The notes under the pieces were generated by a model. That model saw only the letters and a list, made by a program, of their open reading frames with translations, was not told the DNA's origin and did no database searches. A DNA stretch of 15,275 nt, taken from CAYGSN01 sp964352675 (GTDB lineage: Bacteria; Pseudomonadota; Alphaproteobacteria; Micavibrionales; Micavibrionaceae). Both the position numbers and the translations under genes were made by a program. The stretch covers positions 1 through 15,275 of the forward strand of contig CAYGSN010000037.1 in NCBI GenBank assembly GCA_964352675.1. Direction: 5' to 3'. How positions within the stretch are numbered: the stretch's first letter is position 1; each line of letters opens with the position of its first letter. Below, piece after piece: positions 1 through 6,157 of this stretch.

Positions 1-171
1 GAGCTGGACGGCGTGATTGACAAAATGCTCAAGGTCAAGGACCGCCCCGTGATCGAGGATGTGAATGTCTGCAAAGCCGAAAATTGCTTCCCGATGATCC
101 CGTCCGGCAAGGCGCATAATGAAATGATTCTGGCCGCAGATGCGGAGAAGTTTGCGAAGAACTTGGTTTAG
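1..171 (+). CDS. ilvB: Acetolactate synthase large subunit, C-terminal end (partial)
   Basis: This is the last 56 codons of a reading frame that enters from the left edge and ends in TAG. The translation contains RPVIEDVNVCKAENCFPMIP followed by SGKAHNEMI, the characteristic C-terminal tail of biosynthetic acetolactate (acetohydroxyacid) synthase catalytic subunits. That ThDP-dependent enzyme makes 2-acetolactate or 2-aceto-2-hydroxybutyrate in the cytoplasm, the first common step of valine, leucine and isoleucine synthesis. The presence of ilvN and ilvC further along the same strand supports the call. The catalytic domains lie outside the window, so activity cannot be judged. Its stop lies only three bases from the stop of the opposite-strand gene that follows, and no hairpin terminator is visible between them. 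Confidence 0.93.
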   Translation, partial: ELDGVIDKMLKVKDRPVIEDVNVCKAENCFPMIPSGKAHNEMILAADAEKFAKNLV

Positions 172-174
172 ATT

Positions 175-711
175 CTATTGTTCTGCCGGGCCGGGCGGAG
201 GAAGAATATCCACCTGGATATACGGCGGCTTCACAACCTTAATCGCACCGCCTTCGAGCAGAGTGGCACACTCCACCCCCCTGAAATCCGACAAAGCGGG
301 GGAGGATATATCCAGAGTAACCGCCTCAAGATCATAACCTAATTCCGGCAAATAATGCACAGGCACCAAAGCCATTTGTACGCCCGGATATTTCGAATGC
401 AGTATAAAAACCATCTCCCCATGCTGGGAAAAGGCTTCATCCTCTCCTAAGCGCGTAAATTGCTGCGCATAATGGCATTGCACTTTGTGCACATACTCCG
501 CAGACAGAGCGGCAGCTTTTTGCAAAACATTTTCCGTCGCCGGTATCATAACGCACACAACAGAAAGATTATTCCGGCCATCCACGATCACCACGCCGGA
601 CCAAACCCCTGCTTCAACCTCTTTAAACAATGCTACTTTTTGATGAGCAAAGACAATGCGTTTGACCACTTTAAACACTTCACTGTTTTTTGGTTCCATG
701 CCCGCTCTCAC
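175..711 (-). CDS. Hypothetical protein, second gene of the antisense pair between ilvB and ilvN
   Basis: I do not recognise this protein. The longest form is 178 residues from a GTG at 711, which overlaps the upstream gene's TGA in a GTGA junction and suggests translational coupling. An ATG at 699 (174 residues) is an equally good start, with a weak GAGAG in front. There is no obvious signal peptide or membrane span. The C-terminal part is rich in beta-prone segments (EMVFILHSKYPGVQMALVPV) and ends in a proline-rich tail (ILPPPGPAEQ). The protein looks soluble and cytoplasmic. Coupling to the 451-residue unknown gene suggests that the two products act together. It converges tail to tail on ilvB with only three bases between the stops. 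Confidence 0.72.
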   Translation of the reverse strand: MRAGMEPKNSEVFKVVKRIVFAHQKVALFKEVEAGVWSGVVIVDGRNNLSVVCVMIPATENVLQKAAALSAEYVHKVQCHYAQQFTRLGEDEAFSQHGEMVFILHSKYPGVQMALVPVHYLPELGYDLEAVTLDISSPALSDFRGVECATLLEGGAIKVVKPPYIQVDILPPPGPAEQ

Positions 712-2063
712 GCCTCAACTGGGAAAAGCTGCGGCGGAACGCCCTCAATCCCCTGCACTCGTTTCATGGATTGAGGCATGGCCGCAACAAGCGCCCTACT
801 CCTGTCTGTGGCATGCTCCCATGCGTGAGCATAAATTTTAAACAAAGAGAAAAACGCATCCATACTGTGCATGGCATCCGGCCTCATAGCATTGTTAAAC
901 ACTGCGGTATGACCGAATTCCGGCCTTGCATGCACCATCGGGTAACAGGCATGGACATACTCATATGCCGCGCCGGTATAGGATGAAATCATGGTTAAAA
1001 CATCCTGGACCCTGCCCCCGCAGTCCAGCGGTTTCCCGGCATTGGCAAACAGTATCTTTCGCTGTTCCTTGGCCTCCATGAACTTCTGACCCTTTTCCAG
1101 CGCATAGTCCACGGCAAAAGACGCCTCGACCACACGCTGCAGCGTCGGAGAATGTGGCGGGAACACAACCGTCAACGGCCAGATATAAACCATCGCCATA
1201 TAGGCATAATAATGATCGTTCTCCAGACGATCCGAAAGGCTTTCGCGGCTCTGAATATCTCCCAAAAAACTGAAATATTCCTGCGCCTGCGCTACCAGCT
1301 TTTCATGATCGGCCTCGACCCATGAATGTTCGATCGCCATGCGATGCAGCTGCGTTGTCCACGATTCAGCTTCGGACATGTTTCCCCAGCGGTGCGAAAA
1401 ATGCTTTTGAGGAAAATTATTGAGAGGATTAAATATAGAATGTGTCAGGGTCATGCTGGACAACGATCCGCCAGCCGGTGAAAACGTCAAATTCAGCGCA
1501 TGAATATAATCATGCTGGAACAAGTTCAACGGCACGGCCAGATGGCCCATCACTTCCTCAAGCACGCCTTTGGATTGAAAATATGCCAGCGCAAAACTAT
1601 CCAGCGCGATATAATTAAAGTTCCGGCGGTTGATCATGCCTAGATCACTAACCGTGCAAAAATCATATTCAACCAAACGACCGTTATTAAACTCAAACCA
1701 ACCGTTATTTGCACTGCCCGCCCGGACCTGGCTGTTATACGCAGCGTCTCGCGTCCGAAACGACATCACCAGGATATCGGAAGATGGCACATACCCAACC
1801 AGCTCCGCACCATCGATAAAACGCTGGCGTACATCAAAAAGCGGAGCGTCCGGCGCAGCAGGATCCGGGACCAGCGTGCCTGCGAAATCCTCCAGCCCTA
1901 GCTCAATCGCATAATCATAAAGCATGCGGTTGAGCGCGTTCAGATATGGCGCGACACGATCGGCCTCTTCCGCCGTCGCCTTTTGAAAATCGGCGGCCGT
2001 GGCCCTTTCCTCCGCAATCACATGCGCGCAAAAATCTTCGGGTGTATCAAAATATCGCAGCAT
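708..2063 (-). CDS. Hypothetical protein, histidine- and aromatic-rich, first gene of the antisense pair
   Basis: This long frame has codon use consistent with real coding sequence, but I cannot assign it to a family. I chose the ATG at 2063 (451 residues). A TTG at 2072 would add three residues, and neither start has a convincing ribosome-binding site. No signal peptide or membrane helix stands out. The middle and C-terminal parts look helical and rich in His, Tyr, Phe and Trp, with clusters such as FQHDYIHALN, HFSHRWGN, HRMAIEHSWVEADHEKL and NDHYYAYMA, so metal or cofactor binding is possible but unproven. A sigma-70-like promoter lies just upstream. The TGA overlaps the next gene's GTG. 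Its position interrupts the normal ilvB-ilvN arrangement, and nothing in the sequence ties it to amino acid synthesis. Confidence 0.8.
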   Translation of the reverse strand: MLRYFDTPEDFCAHVIAEERATAADFQKATAEEADRVAPYLNALNRMLYDYAIELGLEDFAGTLVPDPAAPDAPLFDVRQRFIDGAELVGYVPSSDILVMSFRTRDAAYNSQVRAGSANNGWFEFNNGRLVEYDFCTVSDLGMINRRNFNYIALDSFALAYFQSKGVLEEVMGHLAVPLNLFQHDYIHALNLTFSPAGGSLSSMTLTHSIFNPLNNFPQKHFSHRWGNMSEAESWTTQLHRMAIEHSWVEADHEKLVAQAQEYFSFLGDIQSRESLSDRLENDHYYAYMAMVYIWPLTVVFPPHSPTLQRVVEASFAVDYALEKGQKFMEAKEQRKILFANAGKPLDCGGRVQDVLTMISSYTGAAYEYVHACYPMVHARPEFGHTAVFNNAMRPDAMHSMDAFFSLFKIYAHAWEHATDRSRALVAAMPQSMKRVQGIEGVPPQLFPVEA

Positions 2064-2101
2064 AGGGTTCAATCACATTCAGACCAGCTTCACAAAAAGC
2101 C

Positions 2102-2130
2102 GTTATGCCTGACATGTAAAATTATGTCAA
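2102..2130 (-). promoter_or_regulatory. Sigma-70-like promoter with overlapping dyad, for the antisense gene pair
   Basis: Read on the minus strand, TTGACA (2130-2125) is followed after exactly 17 bases by CATAAC (2107-2102), a perfect -35 box and a moderate -10 box. Transcription would begin near 2095, shortly before the start of the 451-residue gene. An inverted repeat, TGACAT (2110-2115) and ATGTCA (2124-2129) separated by 8 bases, covers the -35 box and the spacer. That is a typical place for a repressor or activator site. No convincing plus-strand promoter for ilvN was found in the same 106-base gap. Confidence 0.5.
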
Positions 2131-2178
2131 CAAAAAATACCCTTTACCGCCCTTTAAAAACCCTGCTAAAACTGGGCC

Positions 2179-2757
2179 ATGGCCGCTGCAAAATCAAAAC
2201 GTAAAAGCAACTATTCCAAATCCGTTTATTCCCCCGGCCCGGCCGAGGGTGCAGTAGAAACGCACACCCTGTCAATTCTGGCCGAGAACCAGCCCGGCGT
2301 GATGGCCAAGATCATCAGCACGCTGTCGGGCCGGGGATATAACATCGATTCCATGACCGCGGCCGAGACGGACCATGACCGCAACCTCTCCCGCCTGACG
2401 ATCGTCACCTCTGGCACGGAAATGGTGCTGGAGCAAATCAAGGCAAAGCTGGAGAGCATCGTGCCTGTGCGATCCGTACGCGACCTCACCACTCATGGCC
2501 CGTATGTCAGCCGTGAACTCGCGCTGGTTAAGGTCAAGGGCACCAAGGAAGACCGTGTTGAGGCGTTGCGCATCGCCGATATTTTCCGCGCGCGTGTGGT
2601 GGATTCCACACTGCAGAGCTTTGTCTTTGAAATCACAGGAGAAAGCGACAAGATTGACGCCTTTATCGACCTTATGCATCCGCTGGGGCTGGTTGATGTG
2701 TCGCGCTCCGGCGTCGCCGCCATCTCCCGCGGCGAAAAATCTATCGGTGAAGATTAA
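2179..2757 (+). CDS. ilvN: Acetolactate synthase small (regulatory) subunit
   Basis: This is a 192-residue protein, slightly longer than the usual 160-180 because of a basic N-terminal extension of about 25 residues. The ACT domain begins at about residue 27 with THTLSILAENQPGVMAKIIS, then GRGYNIDSMTAAETDHDRNLSRLTIV, the classic IlvN/IlvH signature that binds valine for feedback inhibition. The C-terminal half (ELALVKVKG, RARVVDSTLQSFVFEITG, GLVDVSRSGVAAISRG) matches the ALS-associated domain. It binds and activates the catalytic subunit, whose C-terminus is encoded at the left edge. ATG 2179 is the only sensible start, although its Shine-Dalgarno is poor. The TAA overlaps the next ATG by one base. 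Separation from ilvB by about 2 kb of antisense genes is unusual. Confidence 0.96.
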   Translation: MAAAKSKRKSNYSKSVYSPGPAEGAVETHTLSILAENQPGVMAKIISTLSGRGYNIDSMTAAETDHDRNLSRLTIVTSGTEMVLEQIKAKLESIVPVRSVRDLTTHGPYVSRELALVKVKGTKEDRVEALRIADIFRARVVDSTLQSFVFEITGESDKIDAFIDLMHPLGLVDVSRSGVAAISRGEKSIGED

Positions 2758-3995
2758 TGAAAAAAGTTGAATTTACGGGAGCCCTCGGCGAAACCCTTGC
2801 TGCGCGTTTGGATGAGCCGGAGGGCACGCCAAAGGCTTATGCCCTGTTCGCACACTGCTTTACCTGCTCGAAAGATGTCTTCGCCGCCTCCATCATCGCA
2901 AAGGCGCTGACCAAGCACGGCATTGCGGTTCTGCGCTTTGACTTTACCGGGCTGGGGGCGAGTGAGGGCGATTTTGCGAATACGAATTTTACCTCCAACG
3001 TGAAAGACCTCCTCAAGGCCGCGGATTTTATGCGCGCCGAATTTGAAGCGCCGCAGCTCATTATTGGCCACTCACTGGGCGGTGCTGCCGTGCTGGTCGC
3101 CGCGCCGGATATCCCGGAGATCAAGGCCGTCGTTACGCTCTGCGCCCCGGCCGATGCCGCCCATGTCACCAATAATTTTGGTGACGACAAGGTCTGTGAA
3201 ATTGAGGAAAAGGGCGAAGCGGAGGTCGATCTCTCAGGCCGCCCCTTCAAAATTCAGAAACAATTTCTGGATGATATCAATACGGTTCATGTTGATGAAT
3301 CCATTGCAAAGCTTCATGCCGCGCTTCTGATCATGCATCCGCCGCTCGATCAAGTTGTCGGAATTGAGAATGCCGAACATATTTTCCGCCACGCCAAACA
3401 CCCGAAAAGCTTCGTCTCTCTGGATGATGCCGATCACCTTCTGCGCGGGAAAGAACACGTCCAATACGCCGCCGATGTGATCGCCGCCTGGGCCAGCCGC
3501 TATATCGGCTACGATATGGCCGAGGAACAAAAACCGGATACGCCCGTTATTGATGGCGTTCTGGTCAAAAGCTCGGCAAATGGACGCTTCCAGCAAATCG
3601 TGCAGGCCGGAAAACATGTCTTCATCGCCGATGAACCGGAAGATGTTGGCGGACGCGATAGCGGGCCGGACCCGTATAGCCTCCTGCTCGCCTCCCTCGG
3701 CACCTGCACATCCATGACACTGGAGATGTATGCGAAGCACAAAGAGCTCCCGCTTGAGGGGGTTGATGTACATTTACGCCACGAGAAAATTCACGCCGAG
3801 GATTGCAAGGACTGCGAGACCATTGAAGGAACGCTGGATAAAATCACCCGCGCCATCACGATTAAAGGCGATAAACTCAGTGATGAGCAACGCGCCCGCC
3901 TGATCGAAATTGCGAATAAATGCCCGGTGCACAAAACCCTGCAAAGCGAGATCGTCATCGAAACCTCGGAAAGAAGCGCAGGCAAGGCAGCGTAG
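2757..3995 (+). CDS. Bifunctional alpha/beta-hydrolase and OsmC-family peroxiredoxin-like protein
   Basis: This 412-residue protein fuses two enzymes. Residues 1 to about 250 form an alpha/beta-hydrolase: oxyanion region AHCFTCSKD, nucleophile elbow GHSLGG with Ser106, probable acid Asp198 (PPLDQVVG) and His227 (DADHLL). Residues 260 to 405 form an OsmC/Ohr domain with the two redox cysteines Cys317 (SLGTCTSMTLEMYA) and Cys389 (NKCPVHKTL). OsmC domains reduce organic hydroperoxides through such a cysteine pair. The hydrolase half probably acts on esters, but its substrate cannot be read. The fusion is a known architecture annotated as bifunctional alpha/beta hydrolase/OsmC. The ATG at 2757 overlaps the ilvN TAA by one base, implying translational coupling. 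The product looks cytoplasmic. Any functional link to branched-chain synthesis is inference. Confidence 0.93.
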   Translation: MKKVEFTGALGETLAARLDEPEGTPKAYALFAHCFTCSKDVFAASIIAKALTKHGIAVLRFDFTGLGASEGDFANTNFTSNVKDLLKAADFMRAEFEAPQLIIGHSLGGAAVLVAAPDIPEIKAVVTLCAPADAAHVTNNFGDDKVCEIEEKGEAEVDLSGRPFKIQKQFLDDINTVHVDESIAKLHAALLIMHPPLDQVVGIENAEHIFRHAKHPKSFVSLDDADHLLRGKEHVQYAADVIAAWASRYIGYDMAEEQKPDTPVIDGVLVKSSANGRFQQIVQAGKHVFIADEPEDVGGRDSGPDPYSLLLASLGTCTSMTLEMYAKHKELPLEGVDVHLRHEKIHAEDCKDCETIEGTLDKITRAITIKGDKLSDEQRARLIEIANKCPVHKTLQSEIVIETSERSAGKAA

Positions 3996-4003
3996 GAATC
4001 CTT

Positions 4004-4150
4004 TTAAGCGAAGGTTGGAACCACCAGCTGGCTTTGCTCAACAACCACGCTAAAATCTAGCTGTTGCCCCGCCTCAACAACATGACGGTAACGGGGCTTT
4101 TCCCAGCCCCCATGGCCAGCGTCAGAGACAAGCCCAATTACGAGGATCAA
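4004..4150 (-). pseudogene. Small ORF or gene relic (48 codons), unidentified
   Basis: On the minus strand a TTG-initiated frame encodes 48 residues with a protein-like composition, including GLVSDAGHGGWEKPRYRHVV and then EAGQQLDFSVVVEQSQLVVP before TFA. The same frame continues upstream for about 30 more sense codons (to ATG near 4252), but two adjacent TGA codons (4154-4159) interrupt it. It may be the tail of a decayed gene or an accidental frame through the inverted-repeat element that contains it. I do not recognise a family. It converges on the OsmC fusion gene, with stops 8 bases apart. Confidence 0.25.
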
Positions 4151-4155
4151 CCTTC
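4010..4155. repeat. 146 bp inverted-repeat-bounded element with alternative hairpins
   Basis: The ends GAAGGTTG (4010-4017) and CAACCTTC (4148-4155) are perfect 8 bp inverted repeats. Inside them GCCCCG (4066-4071) can pair with CGGGGC (4092-4097). Alternatively GGGGCT (4093-4098) can pair with AGCCCC (4105-4110), so the two inner hairpins exclude each other. This density of pairing, just downstream of the OsmC fusion stop, suggests either a structured RNA in the 3' untranslated region or a small non-autonomous mobile element. Neither reading is proven. Confidence 0.4.
4066..4100 (+). terminator. Possible terminator of the ilvN-hydrolase/OsmC transcript
   Basis: A six-base GC-only stem, GCCCCG (4066-4071) and CGGGGC (4092-4097), is followed directly by TTTT. 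It lies about 70 bases after the OsmC fusion stop. The 20-base loop is long and the T-tract is short, so it is a weak candidate. The competing hairpin at 4093-4110 would disrupt it. Confidence 0.3.
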
Positions 4156-4433
4156 ATCAACTGCACCGTCCCATCAAACCCAGACCAGCGCTGCAGATGA
4201 CTGGCACCTTTATCACCAAAGGCATGGAGGTGAAACCCGTGGATTGTATCATGGGGTGAAATTTCTGAACCAGAAAAAATTCATCTTGCCATCGATAATA
4301 TCTCCATATAAATAATTATGTATAATTTTATTGAGGGGAGATAGCATAATTTTGTTACTTATTTAAATTTTTTATTACAAAAACTTCAAAAATCTTCTTG
4401 ATTTACCCATAAAATCGCTTTAAGAGGGTTTTT

Positions 4434-4895
4434 ATGGATATGAAAATTTACACATTAACGGACTTCTTTTGCGCCCAATCTGCCGGAGACGTGATGAGAT
4501 TTAACGGCGATCTAATGCTGAACCAACCGGGCTGCCCTGCCCCAGGCCAGATGCCCGCCATTGAGGTTGTCGGCGATTTGGATATGAGCGCCATGCAAAA
4601 CATCGCCTTTGCCTCCGGCACGATTATCCATGGCGATGTGATCGCGGCAGACACAAAAAACATCGTTCTGGCCGATGATATGATCATCGGCGGTGAAATT
4701 GATGTGGAAGGCGCAGAAAACATCGCCGTGCCCAGCCGTCTCCGAAAACTCATGACAGGCGAGCCGAAAGGCGCCCTTTTATTCAACATGGCCGGAAAGT
4801 CCATCACCGCTGCACAGCCGGCAGCACAGCACATTGCACGCAGAATGATTGAACCTCTTGCCCGGCACGTGATCGGACGGATCGGCCCGGCCTGA
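4434..4895 (+). CDS. Hypothetical protein with three 20-residue repeats, inside the ilv locus
   Basis: This is a 153-residue protein of no family that I recognise. Residues 47 to 106 contain three consecutive 20-residue units beginning GDLDMSAMQNIAFASGTIIH, GDVIAADTKNIVLADDMIIG and GEIDVEGAENIAVPSRLRKL, with the pattern G-D/E-hydrophobic at the start and N-I at positions 10-11. Such short regular repeats suggest a small beta-solenoid, as in bactofilins, but the match is only in style. An earlier FNGDLMLNQPG may be a degenerate unit. The C-terminal 35 residues are basic and helical. The ATG at 4434 follows AAGAGGG with 5 bases of spacing, and a second ATG occurs two codons later. The preceding 110 bases are strikingly AT-rich and may hold its promoter. 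It sits 76 bases before ilvC. Confidence 0.75.
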   Translation: MDMKIYTLTDFFCAQSAGDVMRFNGDLMLNQPGCPAPGQMPAIEVVGDLDMSAMQNIAFASGTIIHGDVIAADTKNIVLADDMIIGGEIDVEGAENIAVPSRLRKLMTGEPKGALLFNMAGKSITAAQPAAQHIARRMIEPLARHVIGRIGPA

Positions 4896-4971
4896 ATTTC
4901 CGCTTGATTCCAACGGATTTTTGCGCTTTTCTGGCATTCTTTAATCAATTCAAATATGAAGGATATTCATC

Positions 4972-6036
4972 ATGACCCAGGCCGCAGCCGCTGCAGCATC
5001 TTCCTCCAACGCTCCTTTGAACGTCTATTACGATAAGGATTGTGATGTTGAGCTGATCAAGGACAAAAAGGTCGTCGTGGTCGGATACGGCTCGCAGGGT
5101 CATGCCCATGCGCAAAACCTGAAAGATAGCGGTGTCCAAAGCGTTGTGATTGCCCTGCGTGAGGGGTCTGCCTCCGCCGCCAAGGCCGAAGCCGCCGGGT
5201 TTGAAGTGAAATCCCCGGCCGCAGCCGTTGCCGATGCGGATGTCGTCATGATGCTGGTCCCCGATGAGCACCAGGCCGATCTGTATAAGGACGAGCTTGA
5301 GGCCAATATGAAAGAGGGCGCAGCCCTGGCTTTTGCCCACGGGCTGAATATTCATTTCGGCCTGATCAAGCCACGTGCGGATCTGGATGTATTTATGATC
5401 GCGCCCAAAGGTCCCGGCCATACGGTCCGTAGCGAATATCAACGCGGCGGCGGGGTGCCGTGCCTTATCGCCGTGGCGCAAGACGCCAGCGGGAGCGCCA
5501 AAGAGATGGCCCTGTCCTATGCCTGCGCGGTGGGCGGCGGACGCTCCGGCATTATTGAGACGACATTTAAGGACGAATGCGAAACCGACTTGTTCGGCGA
5601 GCAGGCGGTTTTGTGCGGTGGCATTTCCGCGCTGATCAAGGCCGGCTATGAAACGCTGGTCGATGCCGGATACCCGGAGGAAATGGCCTATTTCGAATGT
5701 CTGCATGAAACCAAGCTGATTGTCGATCTGCTGTATGAGGGCGGCCTCGCGAACATGCGCTACTCCATTTCCAACACGGCCGAGTTCGGCGATTATGTTT
5801 CCGGCCCGCGTGTTATCACGGATGAAACAAAGGCGGAGATGAAACGCATCCTGGCCGATATCCAGTCCGGTAAATTTGTCGAGACCTTCATGGGCGGCAA
5901 TAAGGAAGGCTTAAACCGCCTGGTGCAGATGCGAGAGCAGGAAGCCAACCACCCGATTGAAAAAGTCGGTGAGCGCCTACGCGGCCTAATGCCCTGGATC
6001 GGCGCAAACAAGCTGGTGGATAAGGCGAAGAATTGA
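4972..6036 (+). CDS. ilvC: Ketol-acid reductoisomerase (NADP+)
   Basis: This enzyme isomerises and reduces 2-acetolactate or 2-aceto-2-hydroxybutyrate to dihydroxy acids, the step after IlvBN in branched-chain amino acid synthesis, using Mg2+ and NADPH in the cytoplasm. At 354 residues it is a class I enzyme. The dinucleotide-binding motif GYGSQGHAHAQNL is at 38-50, the catalytic Lys at APKGPGH (146), metal ligands Asp206 and Glu210 in DLFGEQAVLCGG, and the second acidic cluster in EMAYFECLHETKLIVDLLYE. Canonical proteins begin near NVYYDKDCDVELIKDKKV, so this one carries about 16 extra residues of Ala/Ser-rich sequence. The ATG is supported by GAAGGA (4958-4963) at good spacing. It follows the repeat-protein gene by 76 bases. 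Confidence 0.97.
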   Translation: MTQAAAAAASSSNAPLNVYYDKDCDVELIKDKKVVVVGYGSQGHAHAQNLKDSGVQSVVIALREGSASAAKAEAAGFEVKSPAAAVADADVVMMLVPDEHQADLYKDELEANMKEGAALAFAHGLNIHFGLIKPRADLDVFMIAPKGPGHTVRSEYQRGGGVPCLIAVAQDASGSAKEMALSYACAVGGGRSGIIETTFKDECETDLFGEQAVLCGGISALIKAGYETLVDAGYPEEMAYFECLHETKLIVDLLYEGGLANMRYSISNTAEFGDYVSGPRVITDETKAEMKRILADIQSGKFVETFMGGNKEGLNRLVQMREQEANHPIEKVGERLRGLMPWIGANKLVDKAKN

Positions 6037-6071
6037 CGGCTTGCTTAGCAAATGCAAGGAGCCTAGCCAAC

Positions 6072-6157
6072 CCGTCATCCAGAGCGATGTCTAGGGATGC
6101 TGTGTTTGTCTGCCTTGATCAGCCCCCTCCACTCGCATACGCTCGGTCGGGATGACG
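6072..6157. repeat. Palindromic intergenic repeat (CGTCATCC / GGATGACG arms)
   Basis: CGTCATCC at 6073-6080 is the exact reverse complement of GGATGACG at 6150-6157. A nearer GGATG (6095-6099) can also pair with the left arm. Repeats with CGTCATCC-type arms are common dispersed intergenic elements in many alphaproteobacteria (general knowledge). The interior here looks degenerate. The right arm contains the ATG used by the downstream exporter gene. Confidence 0.45.

Noticed and set aside
2100..2178. Attenuator or leader peptide before ilvN
   Set aside because: No short frame rich in Val, Leu or Ile and no terminator/antiterminator pair was seen in the 106-base gap.
3234..3773. 179-residue minus-strand frame opposite the hydrolase/OsmC gene
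   Set aside because: It is antisense to a gene with intact catalytic motifs in both domains. It has no independent evidence.
4064..4315. 83-residue plus-strand open frame after the OsmC fusion
   Set aside because: It runs through the hairpin-rich element, has no ribosome-binding site, and its composition does not look like a folded protein. The opposite-strand frame looks more protein-like.
4945..5706. 253-residue minus-strand frame opposite ilvC
   Set aside because: It lies entirely antisense to a well-supported ilvC and reads as a codon-bias shadow with no family features.
6037..6071. Terminator after ilvC (GGCTTGC...GCAAGGAGCC)
   Set aside because: The pairing is imperfect and there is no T-tract. 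The stronger palindrome nearby belongs to the repeat at 6072-6157.
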